A stretch of 64,000 nucleotides of DNA from Colias croceus (Eukaryota; Arthropoda; Insecta; Lepidoptera; Pieridae): NCBI RefSeq assembly GCF_905220415.1, contig NC_059545.1, positions 6,520,001 through 6,584,000 on the forward strand, written 5' to 3'. The notes beneath the pieces are model-generated. The model was not told the origin of the DNA. It searched no databases and saw only the letters and a program-made list of their open reading frames with translations. Positions 37,269 to 49,123 of this stretch are shown in pieces. The stretch's first letter is position 1. Each line of letters starts with the position of its first letter. The translations under genes and the position numbers were made by a program.

Positions 37269-38351
37269 TATAAAATAATTGAAACCTGCGCATGCGCCTT
37301 AGAGCATTAAGGCATGCGCACATCATACATAAACAATGCGAAATTTAAATTGGTATCGTTTCATTTATTAAATTTAAATCAATAAATAAATTTTGTGTCT
37401 ATACTAGTCATGTCTGGTTTGAAAGATGATACTGGCTTTTTATTTTGAAAATTTATTTGGCAACACTTGACAGTTATCTGTCATTAAAACCTGAGTTGTT
37501 GATGTGTCAAAGCTTGTCAAAGTGTTTTTTTTCTGCGATTTTAGCTTAGGATTTTAGTGATTTCAAAAAAAAATTAAAAAAAAAATATTTTTGAAAACTG
37601 AGTTGAAAACATGACGAAAACTTTAAACTATGATTAATAAATTTAAAATGAAACAATTTGAAAGAGATGTAGTTTTCAAGGAAAAACAAGAGTGTTTACG
37701 AGAAATATCTCAATGCATTGTTAAGTGTGACTTGATATTTTGATGCTTTTCATCTTGATTGCATTGCACATTATTATAAGTTGGTATGATTTGTTTAATA
37801 TTATTATTATTATTTTGCATGGATGATACCAGTAATCCAGTTAAAAACTATTCAAGCAACAATATAAAATTGAACGATCTGTCCGTTCAAAATGTTTAAA
37901 GACACAAAATCAGTATCTCGACGAGATTTATTCTATGACCAAACGGTTATTCATGTTGAAGAGCAGTACAAAAAAAACAAGATGGAATAACTGCAGACAT
38001 GGAAGAGTTAATGATGTCAGAGATAATGATAGTGATTCTTATTCTTTATTCGCGGCTGAACGCGGCTTTTAGATTTAATATGATTATATTGATTAAACAA
38101 AATTTAATTGTATTTTATTATGTTTTTTCTTACTTTCACTAGCTGTTCTTTTTTATCTGTATCAGATAACTGTACCAGATTACATATATAAATTATATAA
38201 TATTATATAGATGAAGATGTTGTTAATCTCTCAAAAAAACAAAGCTCGTAATAATAAATTAAAGTATCAAAACTTTATTTCCAACTATAACCTAAGTTAC
38301 CATATGATGATTTTTTGAATTTGCCGCCTTTTCATTCGTTAGCCGGACTCT

Positions 38352-38490
38352 ATCACTATCACTACATAGTATAAAACAAAGTCGCTTTCTCTGTCCCTAT
38401 GTCACTTTGACCTTTGTACGCTTAAATCTTTGAAACTACGCAACGGATTTTGATGCGGTTTTTTTAATAGATAGAGTGATTCAAGAGGAA
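38352..38490 (-). repeat. RTE-like tail, family A, inside fold-back element 3
   Basis: Contains 'gtcgctttctctgtccctat' and 'actacgcaacggattttgat', matching the family-A copy at 5002-5165 in reverse. Confidence 0.6.
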
Positions 38491-39292
38491 GGTTTATATT
38501 ATGTATAATAACATCCATTAAATAGTGGAGAAGTACTGTTATTTTTGAGGTTTCTAATGTGATGTCGTAAAAAATTACATGTTTTCCGCTTACATTGCAA
38601 ACGCAGGCTGAACCCTACGAGTTTTATCAAAATAATGTACTAAGTATTATGTAAAACCTACTTTTCAACCTAGAATTAAAATAACTATTAGTGTATTAAG
38701 TAGTGTCAATCTATGGTGTATATATTAATAAATAAGCACTCTCAGAACAATAGATTTATTTAATAAATGAAACGATACCATTTTAAATTTCGCGTTGTTT
38801 ATGTATGATGTGCGCATGCCTTAATGCTCTAAGGCGCATGCGCAGGTTTTTATTATTTTATAATTTTAATAAAATAAATAATTCAACAATTTCAATGATG
38901 AGCCTATACGGACCTAACGGTAAAGAATACGATTTTGATAAAATTTGCCAATTTTGCTATGGATGGGGTGCTAAAGTGTAACTTTTTTAATACATAAAAT
39001 TAAAAAAAAATTATTAAAAAAAAAAACTAAAGGGGACCTAACGAAAAAATTGTGGGACCTTATAGGACCTAACGGAGACATATCGATTAAGGTCATTTTT
39101 GACCCAAAATTCTATGGATGGGGTGCTAAAGTTGCATTTTTTTATACCTAAAATTTAAAAAATTATTAAAAAAAAACTAAAGGGGACCTAACGAAAAAAT
39201 TGTGGGACCTTAAAGGACCTAACAGGGACCTAACGATCAAGGTCATTTTCGACCCAAAATTCTATAGATGGGGTGCTAAGTTTGCACTGGTA

Positions 39293-40229
39293 ATATCACC
39301 GCAATCTGTTAACGCAATAATCATGTCTTGATCCGGAACAGGCAACAGCGTAAAATGAAAAATAGTTATGACATTGTCATATTGAAAAACTGATATTTGA
39401 CAATCTGACACTTGACACTGACAGTAGACTTGTCTTGACTCTTGACTTGTTTTGAACATTTTGCATGATTGATGATACTAAAAACAGTTCAAAATTAAAA
39501 TAGGTACATTAAAACTTAGTAATTACAAGTAAAAATCTTTTATTTTCCATCTAGGTATGTAAACTTGTAAGTTAAAAATGACAAAAAAACATGCTATAAC
39601 TATATAATATGGAATATGTAGGTAATATAAAAATGTGAAACATTGTTAGGGACTTTTTATAAAAAGTTTAATACCTTATTTTATTGAAAAACATTACCAA
39701 CAGATTTCTCTACTAAAACTCAAATACATATATGCTCACAATATTTACTAAAATAAAGATTTTTGTACAGTAAAGTGATATATTTCTTGTATGGATGGTT
39801 GGCCTTTGGTTTTGTTTTGATTTAGTCAGCCATACTCTTAATAAATTCCTCTATTGTACCAAAGGTTGTCTGGAAGAAATCGCTCTAAGCGATAAGACCG
39901 CCAATTGTACTTAGTGTAAGTTATATTTAAGTGTTTGTATTTCTTGTTTTGTTATCTTTAAGTGCAATAAAGTATTTATAAATAAAATAAATAAATAAAT
40001 TACTTTATGCTATAGGAACATCCAACTTACTATAGCAGTACTGCAAAGTAAAGTCTAAAACCATAACAAAAGTGACTTGGAATTTCATACAGTATACATA
40101 TTATTAGTGTCTGTTAACATATTTTAAAGGTATGTCTTCCTAACTCTTTTATAATCAATTGAATAGAATGTTGTAAATTTTCTTGTTTGTTTATTTTTCT
40201 GTTATATATTCTTTTTTTTAAGATTTAAC
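39293..40229. promoter_or_regulatory. Upstream region of the XPB gene
   Basis: AT-rich, with no clear TATA box or other motif that I can rely on. The promoter and 5' UTR of the XPB gene should lie here, ending at the ATG at 40230. Confidence 0.35.
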
Positions 40230-43200
40230 ATGGGACCACCTAAGAAGATAAAAAAGTATGATTCCAAAGCTGGAGGAGAGAGATCAGGTAAAATACAGTA
40301 ATATTGAAGTTCTTGTATGTATAATGTACATATAACATGCTTCACCATTATACTAGAAGATTTTTTACATACAAAAATATTATGATAGTGAGTCATATAC
40401 AAAATTTGAAATTACTAATTTTTCTATTTAATGTAGGTACCTACATTGTTGTGTAATTTATATACCTACATTCTTTTGGGCATATCTGAGAATTGTAGTA
40501 TTTGTTATTTTGATCTCAACTCCAAATTCCATTATAGTTGTAAAAAAGAGCTTCTGAAGACATCAGTCAATGATGCTTTAATAACTAATGGATTTACATA
40601 TATGAAATCAAGGAATTATTTACATGTTACCCATACCTTGCATGTTTATTTAAGAGTATGCATTTATTAGGTAAAAAGAAGAAAATAGAAGAAGACATCA
40701 CAATAGATCTTGTTGAGGATGATAACCCAGAAAACACTGGTGTCCCTGGAGCTGCTATGCAAGATGCAGAGAAAAATGATCAAGTACCTGAGGATGAATT
40801 TGGAGCCAAAGATTACAGGTATTTTTTTTTTATTTTTTATTAATGAATCAAAATAAGTGCTAGTATACATTTTAATACTTTAAGCAAAAAATTGCCTATT
40901 ATTGTGTAATGAACCATTAATGAATTACATACTAACTAACTAGATTGTCATGAATTACATTAATCAAATAATAACTAATAAAATATATTTTTATGTAAAC
41001 AGGAACCAAATGGAACTTAAAGCTGATAATGCAAGTCGTCCCCTATGGGTTGCTCCAAATGGTCACATATTCTTAGAAGCATTTTCACCTGTATACAAAC
41101 ATGCTCATGACTTTTTGATCGCTATAGCAGAACCTGTTTGCAGGTAAGATTTTTCTAATTGTTTACAATATAATTGTTACAAGTGTTTACAATATAATTG
41201 TTACAAGTGTTTACAATATAATTGTTACAATTGTTTACAACAGATTATTATCATTAGCTATACTCTAATATGAATTAAAATATATTTTTTTATGTAGGCC
41301 ACAACACATCCATGAATATAAATTAACTGCATACAGCTTATATGCCGCTGTATCAGTAGGATTGCAGACAAATGACATAATAGAATACTTGCAACGACTA
41401 AGCAAATGTGCGGTACCTGCTGGCATCATGGAGTTTATTAAACTATGTACCTTGTCATATGGAAAAGTTAAACTTGTTCTTAAGCAGAATAGGTAAGACA
41501 AACACGGCTTAGGATAAAAAAAGAGCGTGTGTGCCGAGCACACGTGTCAGAAGTGAAACTTCTTGGCAAGATTGCAAGATACCAAAATCGTCGCCTAACT
41601 CCATGACGTGGTGGTATTGCCTTGAAATGTTACTCTCAAAGCGCCTAAAGAAGTTTCACTTCAAAGAGTACTTGTTTTTATTTCATCAACATTCCATGCT
41701 TTCAGAATGATGACATATTAATTGTTTCATTTCTAGGTATTTAGTTGAAAGTAAACATGTAGAAGTATTGCAAAAGTTACTTAAAGATCCAGTGGTCCAA
41801 CAGTGTCGGTTAAGACGCGATGGTGATGACGAATTGTTGTCATCTGCTCTTCCAAACAAACCAGCTACAGCTTCTACTAAAATTGGTGATTATTTATATT
41901 TTTCTTGAATAAAAGAATTATTAATATTTGAACAGTTTTGATTGGAATGCAAAACTTCCTAGACATTATATTATTATAATTGGAATAAGTTGACCATCTA
42001 GTTAATTTAATATTAATTTTTAAAGCTATTGCATAGCTTCTATCGCGGGCCTTGGGCGCGGGGACTGAATCGAGAAATTCCGTAACGAAAAAGCCTCACG
42101 CTCCCCACTCCGACGGGCGGAGGTGTGGCTTGAAGGCATAGCATGCAATAGCTTTATCGCGGCAGTCCCCGAGTGCCACACGTCGTTTTTTAATTTTTAT
42201 TACAATATTTGAATTAGGCGAAGACAAACCAGCTGCAAATGGAAGTGTGCCTGAAGATATCAGTCAGTTCTACCAGCAATTGGACAAAGATGATGAAGAG
42301 GAAGAAACAACAGATATAACTGCGAATACTGCAGTCGCTTTTGAAGTTGATCCTGATAAAATTGAGGTTACTTATAAATTTATTAAAAGTATGCTAGCTT
42401 TCCGCTCGCGGCTTCGTCCGCGTAATCAATACTTATTGATTACTAGCTGTGCTCTGTGGTTTTACCCGCATTGCTCCGCTCCTGTTGGTCTAAGCGTGAT
42501 GATATAGCCTTCCTCGATAAATGGGTTATACCGAAAGAATTTTTCAAATCGGACCAGTAGTTCCTGAGATTAGCGCGTTCAAACAAACAAACTCTTCAGC
42601 TTTATAATATTAGTAAAGATATTCGTTAAATAAATATCAATGTAATTTCAGGTCATACAAAAACGTTGCATTGAACTGGAATATCCATTACTAGCCGAGT
42701 ATGACTTCCGTAATGACGCAGTTAATCCGGACATCAATATTGATCTCAAACCAACGGCAGTATTACGACCTTATCAAGAGAAAAGTCTAAGGAAAATGTT
42801 TGGAAACGGAAGAGCAAGGTATGCGAACAAACAAATGATTTACTTTTTGTTTTTGTAAAATATTAAAATTATGACAACTACAGCACTAATTAACTTTTTT
42901 TGATTCTTGATTTTACTACTTAGATATATAACAAATTCCGTTGAAATACCATTGATTAAAACTTGTTTCTGAAATTAAATTATTAATGGAAAGAATGCAC
43001 TACTCAAACAAATCTTACAAAATTAAATCTATGCCAGCACAGTAAAGTGTACCTAATTAAAAAAAGGGTAATTAAAAGAAAAATTATGATAATAATTCCG
43101 AGTGGTGGAGACCTGGTGACCTATTTTACAGGTTTACACCTACCATAGGCAATATCTGATGCCTGTTTAATGTTATCTAAAAACTGTACAACTCAAACTC

Positions 43201-46200
43201 AAACATTTATTTATTCAAATAGACTTAGAAGCACTTTCGAATCATCATTACATATTTTTAACATTTACCAATAATTATTAAGCTATTGCATAGCTTCTAT
43301 CGCGGGCCTTGAGCGCGGGGATCGAATCGAGAAATTCCGTAACGAAAAAACCTCACGCTCCCCACTCCGACGGGCACGGAGGTGTGGCTTGAAGGCATGC
43401 TATGCAATAGCTTTACCGCGGCTGTCCCCGAGTGCCTTTTTTAATAAATTATTATTTATATCAGATCGGGCGTGATAGTGTTGCCTTGCGGCGCGGGCAA
43501 GTCGCTGGTGGGCGTGACGGCGGTGTGCACGGTGCGCAAGCGCGCGCTCGTGCTCTGCAACTCGGGCGTCTCCGTCGAGCAGTGGAAGCAGCAGTTCAAG
43601 TGCTGGTCCACGGCCGACGATAGTACTATATGCAGGTATACCACGCACACAGGAACGTGCACATGTAGATACGTACTTACGTACACATATATAATAATAA
43701 TATACAGATTCAGAAACAAAATTAACAACTGTTTTTAGAATTTCTTTTTGCTTTTTTTATCTGATACCTGTTTTCCAATGTATGTATGATAATCGGTATC
43801 TACTATTTTAATAAATTTATAGTTGAAAAAAATATTTCTCGAAATTGTGAAACTGGCTTTTAATTTAATTACCTAAATTTACATAGTTTATTTTGGACAC
43901 AAAATACAGTATTCTACTATTCTATATCATTTACATTACTAAATAAACAATAATCTGACTTAAAAAAACATAAAATAACCAATCTCATCAATCAGTCTTG
44001 CCATTTCAGATTCACATCAGAAGCAAAAGACAAGCCAATGGGTGCGGGTATACTAATCACAACATACTCAATGATAACACACGGGCAGAGGCGCTCGTGG
44101 GAAGCGGAGCAGACGATGAAATGGCTGCAGGCGCAGGAGTGGGGGCTGGTTGTGCTGGATGAAGTACACACTATACCCGCTAAGATGTTCCGACGTGTGC
44201 TGACAATTGTACACTCGCATGCTAAGCTAGGTGTGAAAAAACGATCGATTTGCTGGATTAAAGATTAGTTATCAATCTCTACAGTGATATTACAAGTCTG
44301 TAAAATTATATTTTTCAAAGATATCAACTTCAATACTAACTTTAGAGTTGTGCCTTGCCATGTAATCCAAATTATATAATTTTACAAAATTAATGTTGTT
44401 CAACTGTATTCAAAAAATTATTATAATTTTATATCACGTTATTTCGCTTATGTTATGCATATTATTAAATTTGATGTAGGACTGCTGCTGCAAGTTTATT
44501 TTATTTTATTTAACATTATACTCCTTCACATAGGTTTGACCGCGACCCTCTTGCGTGAGGACGACAAGATCGCGGACCTGAACTTTTTGATCGGGCCGAA
44601 GCTGTACGAGGCCAACTGGCTCGAGCTGCAGGCGGCCGGCTACATCGCGCGCGTGCAGTGCGCGGAGGTGTGGTGCCCCATGACGCCGGAGTTCTACCGC
44701 GAGTACCTCGTGCAGAAGTGAGTAGCGAACTGGCTCGAGCTGCAGGCGGCCGGCTACATCGCGCGCGTGCAGTGCGCGGAGGTGTGGTGCCCCATGACGC
44801 CGGAGTTCTACCGCGAGTACCTCGTGCAGAAGTGAGTAGCGAACTGGCTCGAGCTGCAGGCGGCCGGCTACATCGCGCGCGTGCAGTGCGCGGAGGTGTG
44901 GTGCCCCATGACGCCGGAGTTCTACCGCGAGTACCTCGTGCAGAAGTGAGTAGCGAACTGGCTCGAGCTGCAGGCGGCCGGCTACATCGCGCGCGTGCAG
45001 TGCGCGGAGGTGTGGTGCCCCATGACGCCGGAGTTCTACCGCGAGTACCTCGTGCAGAAGTGAGTAGCGAACTGGCTCGAGCTGCAGGCGGCCGGCTACA
45101 TCGCGCGCGTGCAGTGCGCGGAGGTGTGGTGCCCCATGACGCCGGAGTTCTACCGCGAGTACCTCGTGCAGAAGTGAGTAGCGAACTGGCTCGAGCTGCA
45201 GGCGGCCGGCTACATCGCGCGCGTGCAGTGCGCGGAGGTGTGGTGCCCCATGACGCCGGAGTTCTACCGCGAGTACCTCGTGCAGAAGTGAGTAGCGAAC
45301 TGGCTCGAGCTGCAGGCGGCCGGCTACATCGCGCGCGTGCAGTGCGCGGAGGTGTGGTGCCCCATGACGCCGGAGTTCTACCGCGAGTACCTCGTGCAGA
45401 AGTGAGTAGCGAACTGGCTCGAGCTGCAGGCGGCCGGCTACATCGCGCGCGTGCAGTGCGCGGAGGTGTGGTGCCCCATGACGCCGGAGTTCTACCGCGA
45501 GTACCTCGTGCAGAAGTGAGTAGCGAACTGGCTCGAGCTGCAGGCGGCCGGCTACATCGCGCGCGTGCAGTGCGCGGAGGTGTGGTGCCCCATGACGCCG
45601 GAGTTCTACCGCGAGTACCTCGTGCAGAAGTGAGTAGCGAACTGGCTCGAGCTGCAGGCGGCCGGCTACATCGCGCGCGTGCAGTGCGCGGAGGTGTGGT
45701 GCCCCATGACGCCGGAGTTCTACCGCGAGTACCTCGTGCAGAAGTGAGTAGCGAACTGGCTCGAGCTGCAGGCGGCCGGCTACATCGCGCGCGTGCAGTG
45801 CGCGGAGGTGTGGTGCCCCATGACGCCGGAGTTCTACCGCGAGTACCTCGTGCAGAAGTGAGTAGCGAACTGGCTCGAGCTGCAGGCGGCCGGCTACATC
45901 GCGCGCGTGCAGTGCGCGGAGGTGTGGTGCCCCATGACGCCGGAGTTCTACCGCGAGTACCTCGTGCAGAAGTGAGTAGCGAACTGGCTCGAGCTGCAGG
46001 CGGCCGGCTACATCGCGCGCGTGCAGTGCGCGGAGGTGTGGTGCCCCATGACGCCGGAGTTCTACCGCGAGTACCTCGTGCAGAAGTGAGTAGCGAACTG
46101 GCTCGAGCTGCAGGCGGCCGGCTACATCGCGCGCGTGCAGTGCGCGGAGGTGTGGTGCCCCATGACGCCGGAGTTCTACCGCGAGTACCTCGTGCAGAAG

Positions 46201-49033
46201 TGAGTAGCGAACTGGCTCGAGCTGCAGGCGGCCGGCTACATCGCGCGCGTGCAGTGCGCGGAGGTGTGGTGCCCCATGACGCCGGAGTTCTACCGCGAGT
46301 ACCTCGTGCAGAAGTGAGTAGCGAACTGGCTCGAGCTGCAGGCGGCCGGCTACATCGCGCGCGTGCAGTGCGCGGAGGTGTGGTGCCCCATGACGCCGGA
46401 GTTCTACCGCGAGTACCTCGTGCAGAAGTGAGTAGCGAACTGGCTCGAGCTGCAGGCGGCCGGCTACATCGCGCGCGTGCAGTGCGCGGAGGTGTGGTGC
46501 CCCATGACGCCGGAGTTCTACCGCGAGTACCTCGTGCAGAAGTGAGTAGCGAACTGGCTCGAGCTGCAGGCGGCCGGCTACATCGCGCGCGTGCAGTGCG
46601 CGGAGGTGTGGTGCCCCATGACGCCGGAGTTCTACCGCGAGTACCTCGTGCAGAAGTGAGTAGCGAACTGGCTCGAGCTGCAGGCGGCCGGCTACATCGC
46701 GCGCGTGCAGTGCGCGGAGGTGTGGTGCCCCATGACGCCGGAGTTCTACCGCGAGTACCTCGTGCAGAAGTGAGTCGCACACATACACATGCGCACAGTG
46801 CCGGAGTTAGGGGGGGGGGCTGGCGGGGGGGCAATGGCCCAGGGTGACAAATTCTGGGGGGCGCCAAGATCTGAAGTTGGTTAACCTAACACTTGATATT
46901 GCTTCCACTCGCACACAACAGCAAGCGTTCAGACATGCACGAAGTCATGTCAAGTTGAAGATTCACGCATACATAAACATATACATTACACATGCATGCA
47001 CTTACGTGTTCTCACGGTGCGCCGAAAAGTTATCTAGTTTCAATGCAGTATGTTATGCGCAGTCAGCAGTGTCATCGAAAGCGTGTTTCGCGATAATATA
47101 TATAATAATATTATATTTATTACAGTAACATGATAATATTACTCTACAGTAAAACACTTCAAGAAAAACAGTTCGTCAGTATACCACTCTAAAACATAGT
47201 AAAAGTAAATAAACACTCACAAGTCACAACTGTGTTCCCATTTTCATTGTAGTTTAAATCTCTATGAATAATATCTAAATCACATGTCATTATTTCAGAA
47301 TCAACAAAAAGATGCTGTTGTACGTTATGAATCCTTCCAAATTCCGCGCATGTCAGTTCCTCGTCAGATACCACGAGAAGCGAGGCGACAAGACCATTGT
47401 ATTCTCTGACAATGTGTTCGCTTTGAGACATTACGCCGTGAAAATGAACAAACCATACATTTACGGTCCCACATCGCAGAATGAAAGGATACAGATTCTA
47501 CAAAACTTCAAGTTTAACCCCAAAGTCAATACTATATTCGTCAGTAAAGTCGCCGATACGAGTTTTGATTTACCAGAGGCTAATGTTCTAATTCAAATAT
47601 CTTCGCACGGCGGTTCTAGGAGACAGGAAGCGCAACGATTGGGTAAGTAATACGAATCTTATTTTTTTTATTTAAACATAAGATCAATCAGTAATCCCAA
47701 AAGATTAAAATTATTTGTTTAATTTTAATCACAAACTAAATACATCCAAATATTATATAGCTTAGCTTAGACAAATGCTGTGCAAAACTATAAGACTTTA
47801 TCACATAAATGTAAAGAAAGAATAGAATAGCATTCAACTATAAACATATTCGTAACACTTAACATCTAGTTTTAAACGTTATCAAAAATATATTATTTTT
47901 ACAGGTCGTATTTTGAGGGCTAAAAAAGGCGCGATAGCCGAGGAATATAATGCATTCTTTTATACTTTAGTGTCACAGGACACTCTAGAAATGGCATACA
48001 GCAGAAAACGACAACGGTTTCTTGTCAATCAGGGTTACAGTTACAAGGTGAGACTGTTACAAGGTGGTACATTAGTTCGTTTTTATTTATTTGTTTTTTA
48101 AGTCACAATCTTTATAATTCTTTGTTTTATAGGTGATCACAGAATTGAAAGGTATGGACCAAGAACCTGATTTGATGTATGGATCAAGAGAAGAGCAGGG
48201 TATGCTGTTACAGCAGGTTAGTTTTCATCGCTAAATACACATTGTTATAATATGAATATTATTTTTCTATCTATCGAATATTATACATGTTTTAAACTAA
48301 ATTATCATAATAAAGCATTTGACCTCACAGTAAATTTTGTGGGAGCGTGGCCAAAAAACAAAACAGATTTATTTACTAGGGTAATAGGTTAGCAACAAAA
48401 TATTCTATGTTTGAAAACAGCTCACACACAGGCACAGAATACATAATAGTAGCTAAACGCTACAGAACGGACAGTCTCCACCTCCCACCAAAATTAAACA
48501 CTTACCTCACCCCGCACGATCAGCCTAAAAATGGTCCGCATTTTTCTGCAAGGACGATACGCAACGAAGATTGACAACATTAATCAAATTGACATAAAGT
48601 AATTTTATTATTTTGGATTTGTGATTATCGTTTTTCGTAGAAAATGGTTAGATATTGTGCTGTTTACGGATGTATTTCATCATAAAAACGCGAATTTTTT
48701 TTTTACGCTAGTCACAAATGTGCCAACCATAAAGCGTTAACACACACATTTGCAGTCTCTACAGTGTGACTGTCAAAACGATAATTTTGTATGGAGTGTC
48801 CGTGTGACACAGGATTGGACATGAAAGTAAAATTGACAATGAGTATATTATTTTTTCAGGTACTGGCCGCATCAGAAACGGATTGCGAGGAGGAACGCGA
48901 GGGTGTAGTGGGGGGCGTGGCGCGGCGCGGCGGGGCGCTGTCGTCGCTCGCGGGCGCTGACGATGCGCTGTACTTGGAGCACCGCCGCGGGCAGCACAAT
49001 AAGCACCCGCTGTTTAAGAAGTTCCGCTGTTGA
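40230..49033 (+). CDS. hay: TFIIH helicase/translocase subunit XPB (ERCC3, haywire homologue)
   Basis: ATP-dependent DNA translocase of TFIIH, needed for promoter opening and nucleotide excision repair in the nucleus. Fourteen exons join in phase: 40230-40287, 40671-40818, 41003-41143, 41298-41492, 41737-41885, 42218-42366, 42652-42818, 43465-43635, 44010-44230, 44534-44717, 47299-47642, 47905-48047, 48133-48216, 48860-49033. All have GT-AG borders. The product is 775 aa, close to human XPB (782). Visible motifs: Walker A GAGKS (about 345-349), DEVH (about 443-446), the XPB-specific RED loop (about 474-476), SHGGSRRQEAQRLGR with motif VI (about 640-644), and the conserved C-terminal HPLFKKFR. 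The N terminus is Lys-rich (MGPPKKIKK). Exons 8, 10 and 14 are much more GC-rich than the others. The 3' part of exon 10 and its donor are amplified in the following intron; the reading frame survives only if splicing uses the first donor (44718). Confidence 0.96.
41160..41240 (+). repeat. 24-bp tandem repeat in XPB intron 3
   Basis: 'gtttacaatataattgttac' plus 'aagt' is repeated about 3.3 times. Confidence 0.9.
41505..41665. mobile_element. Small inverted-repeat element in XPB intron 4
   Basis: GAAGTGAAACTTCTT near the left end is mirrored by AAGAAGTTTCACTTC at the right end. 'gcgtgtgtgccgagcacacg' precedes the left repeat. Related copies are at 61866-62078, 19955-20085 (inverted) and 14262-14372 (inverted, decayed). 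No ORF. Probably a MITE-like family. Confidence 0.6.
42022..42180. repeat. 160-bp dispersed repeat, copy 1 (XPB intron 5)
   Basis: Runs from 'aaagctattgcatagcttct' to 'gcaatagctttatcgcggc' and 'gtccccgagtgcc'. The copy at 43280-43438 is nearly identical. The ends share an inverted 'gctattgcat' motif, suggesting a short transposable element. Confidence 0.75.
42396..42620 (+). repeat. Retroposon tail, family E (XPB intron 6)
   Basis: 'ccgctcgcggcttcgtccgc' near the start, 'caaatcggaccagtagttcc' in the middle, and 'tttataatattagtaaagat' at the end, the usual layout of these tails. Confidence 0.6.
42819..43279. other. XPB intron 7, unstructured part
   Basis: AT-rich intronic sequence. Nothing recognised before the repeat at 43280. 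Confidence 0.5.
43280..43438. repeat. 160-bp dispersed repeat, copy 2 (XPB intron 7)
   Basis: Second copy of the element at 42022-42180, with a few substitutions and a 3-bp length difference. It ends 26 bp before exon 8. Confidence 0.75.
43636..44009. other. XPB intron 8
   Basis: AT-rich. No other feature. Confidence 0.5.
44231..44533. other. XPB intron 9
   Basis: AT-rich. No other feature. Confidence 0.5.
44614..46779 (+). repeat. 19-copy, 114-bp array of XPB exon 10 sequence with splice donor
   Basis: The unit runs from 'aactggctcgagctgcagg' through 'gtgcagaagtgagtagcg'. It recurs every 114 bp, starting at 44614, 44728, 44842 and so on to 46666. The first copy is the real exon end; the other 18 lie in intron 10. 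Each copy carries the exon coding text and a GTGAGT donor (44718, then every 114 bp to 46770). I see no substitution between copies except the final unit's tail, which diverges after GTGAGT. Translation past the first donor meets TGA at once. Long ORFs in two antisense frames and one shifted sense frame are artefacts of the unit being a multiple of three. Confidence 0.95.
46780..47298. other. Remainder of XPB intron 10
   Basis: Begins with a CA-rich stretch and a G-run region (about 46806-46862) of the 'gccggagttaggggg' type. After that it is AT-rich up to the acceptor at 47298. No coding sequence. Confidence 0.5.
48217..48859. other. XPB intron 13 with THAP relic
   Basis: Mostly unremarkable intron. 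At 48644 an ORF reads MVRYCAVYGCISS and then hits a stop, which looks like the start of a THAP zinc finger (C-x-V-x-G-C). It is a broken copy; compare 13401. Confidence 0.45.
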
Positions 49034-49123
49034 TGGTGCGGGTTGCTCATACCTCGTAGGGTGATTTTCGCAATAATGTGCGAGGATGTATAGCGAGAAA
49101 TGCGTTTGTAAATATGTATAACT
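49034..49123 (+). other. Start of the XPB 3' UTR
   Basis: Sequence after the TGA at 49031-49033. The transcript end is uncertain because retroposon tails follow. AATAAA motifs occur near 49663 and near 50226. Confidence 0.4.

Larger units (their letters stand above)
36675..39292. mobile_element. Fold-back element 3: inverted arms with ~125-bp tandem units
   Basis: Ends are CCAGTGCAAACTTAGCACCC (left, about 36676) and its near reverse complement at about 39266-39286. 'AATATCA'-type text flanks both, possibly a diverged target duplication. Each arm has about 2.5 units of 'caccccatcyatrgaatttt' plus 'ttaggtcccctttagttttt'. A further inverted block holds a CG-rich palindrome (tgcgcatgcgcc...ggcatgcgca) at 37289-37320 and 38810-38844. 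The left arm carries a retroposon insertion (about 37090-37268) absent from the right. The centre (37400-38760) has short broken ORFs and a second retroposon insertion, but no intact transposase. Confidence 0.82.

Noticed and set aside
44506..46867. Very long ORFs (about 730-780 codons) on both strands over the XPB array
   Set aside because: They arise because the 114-bp unit is a multiple of three and happens to lack stops in three frames. The true XPB frame stops at the first donor.
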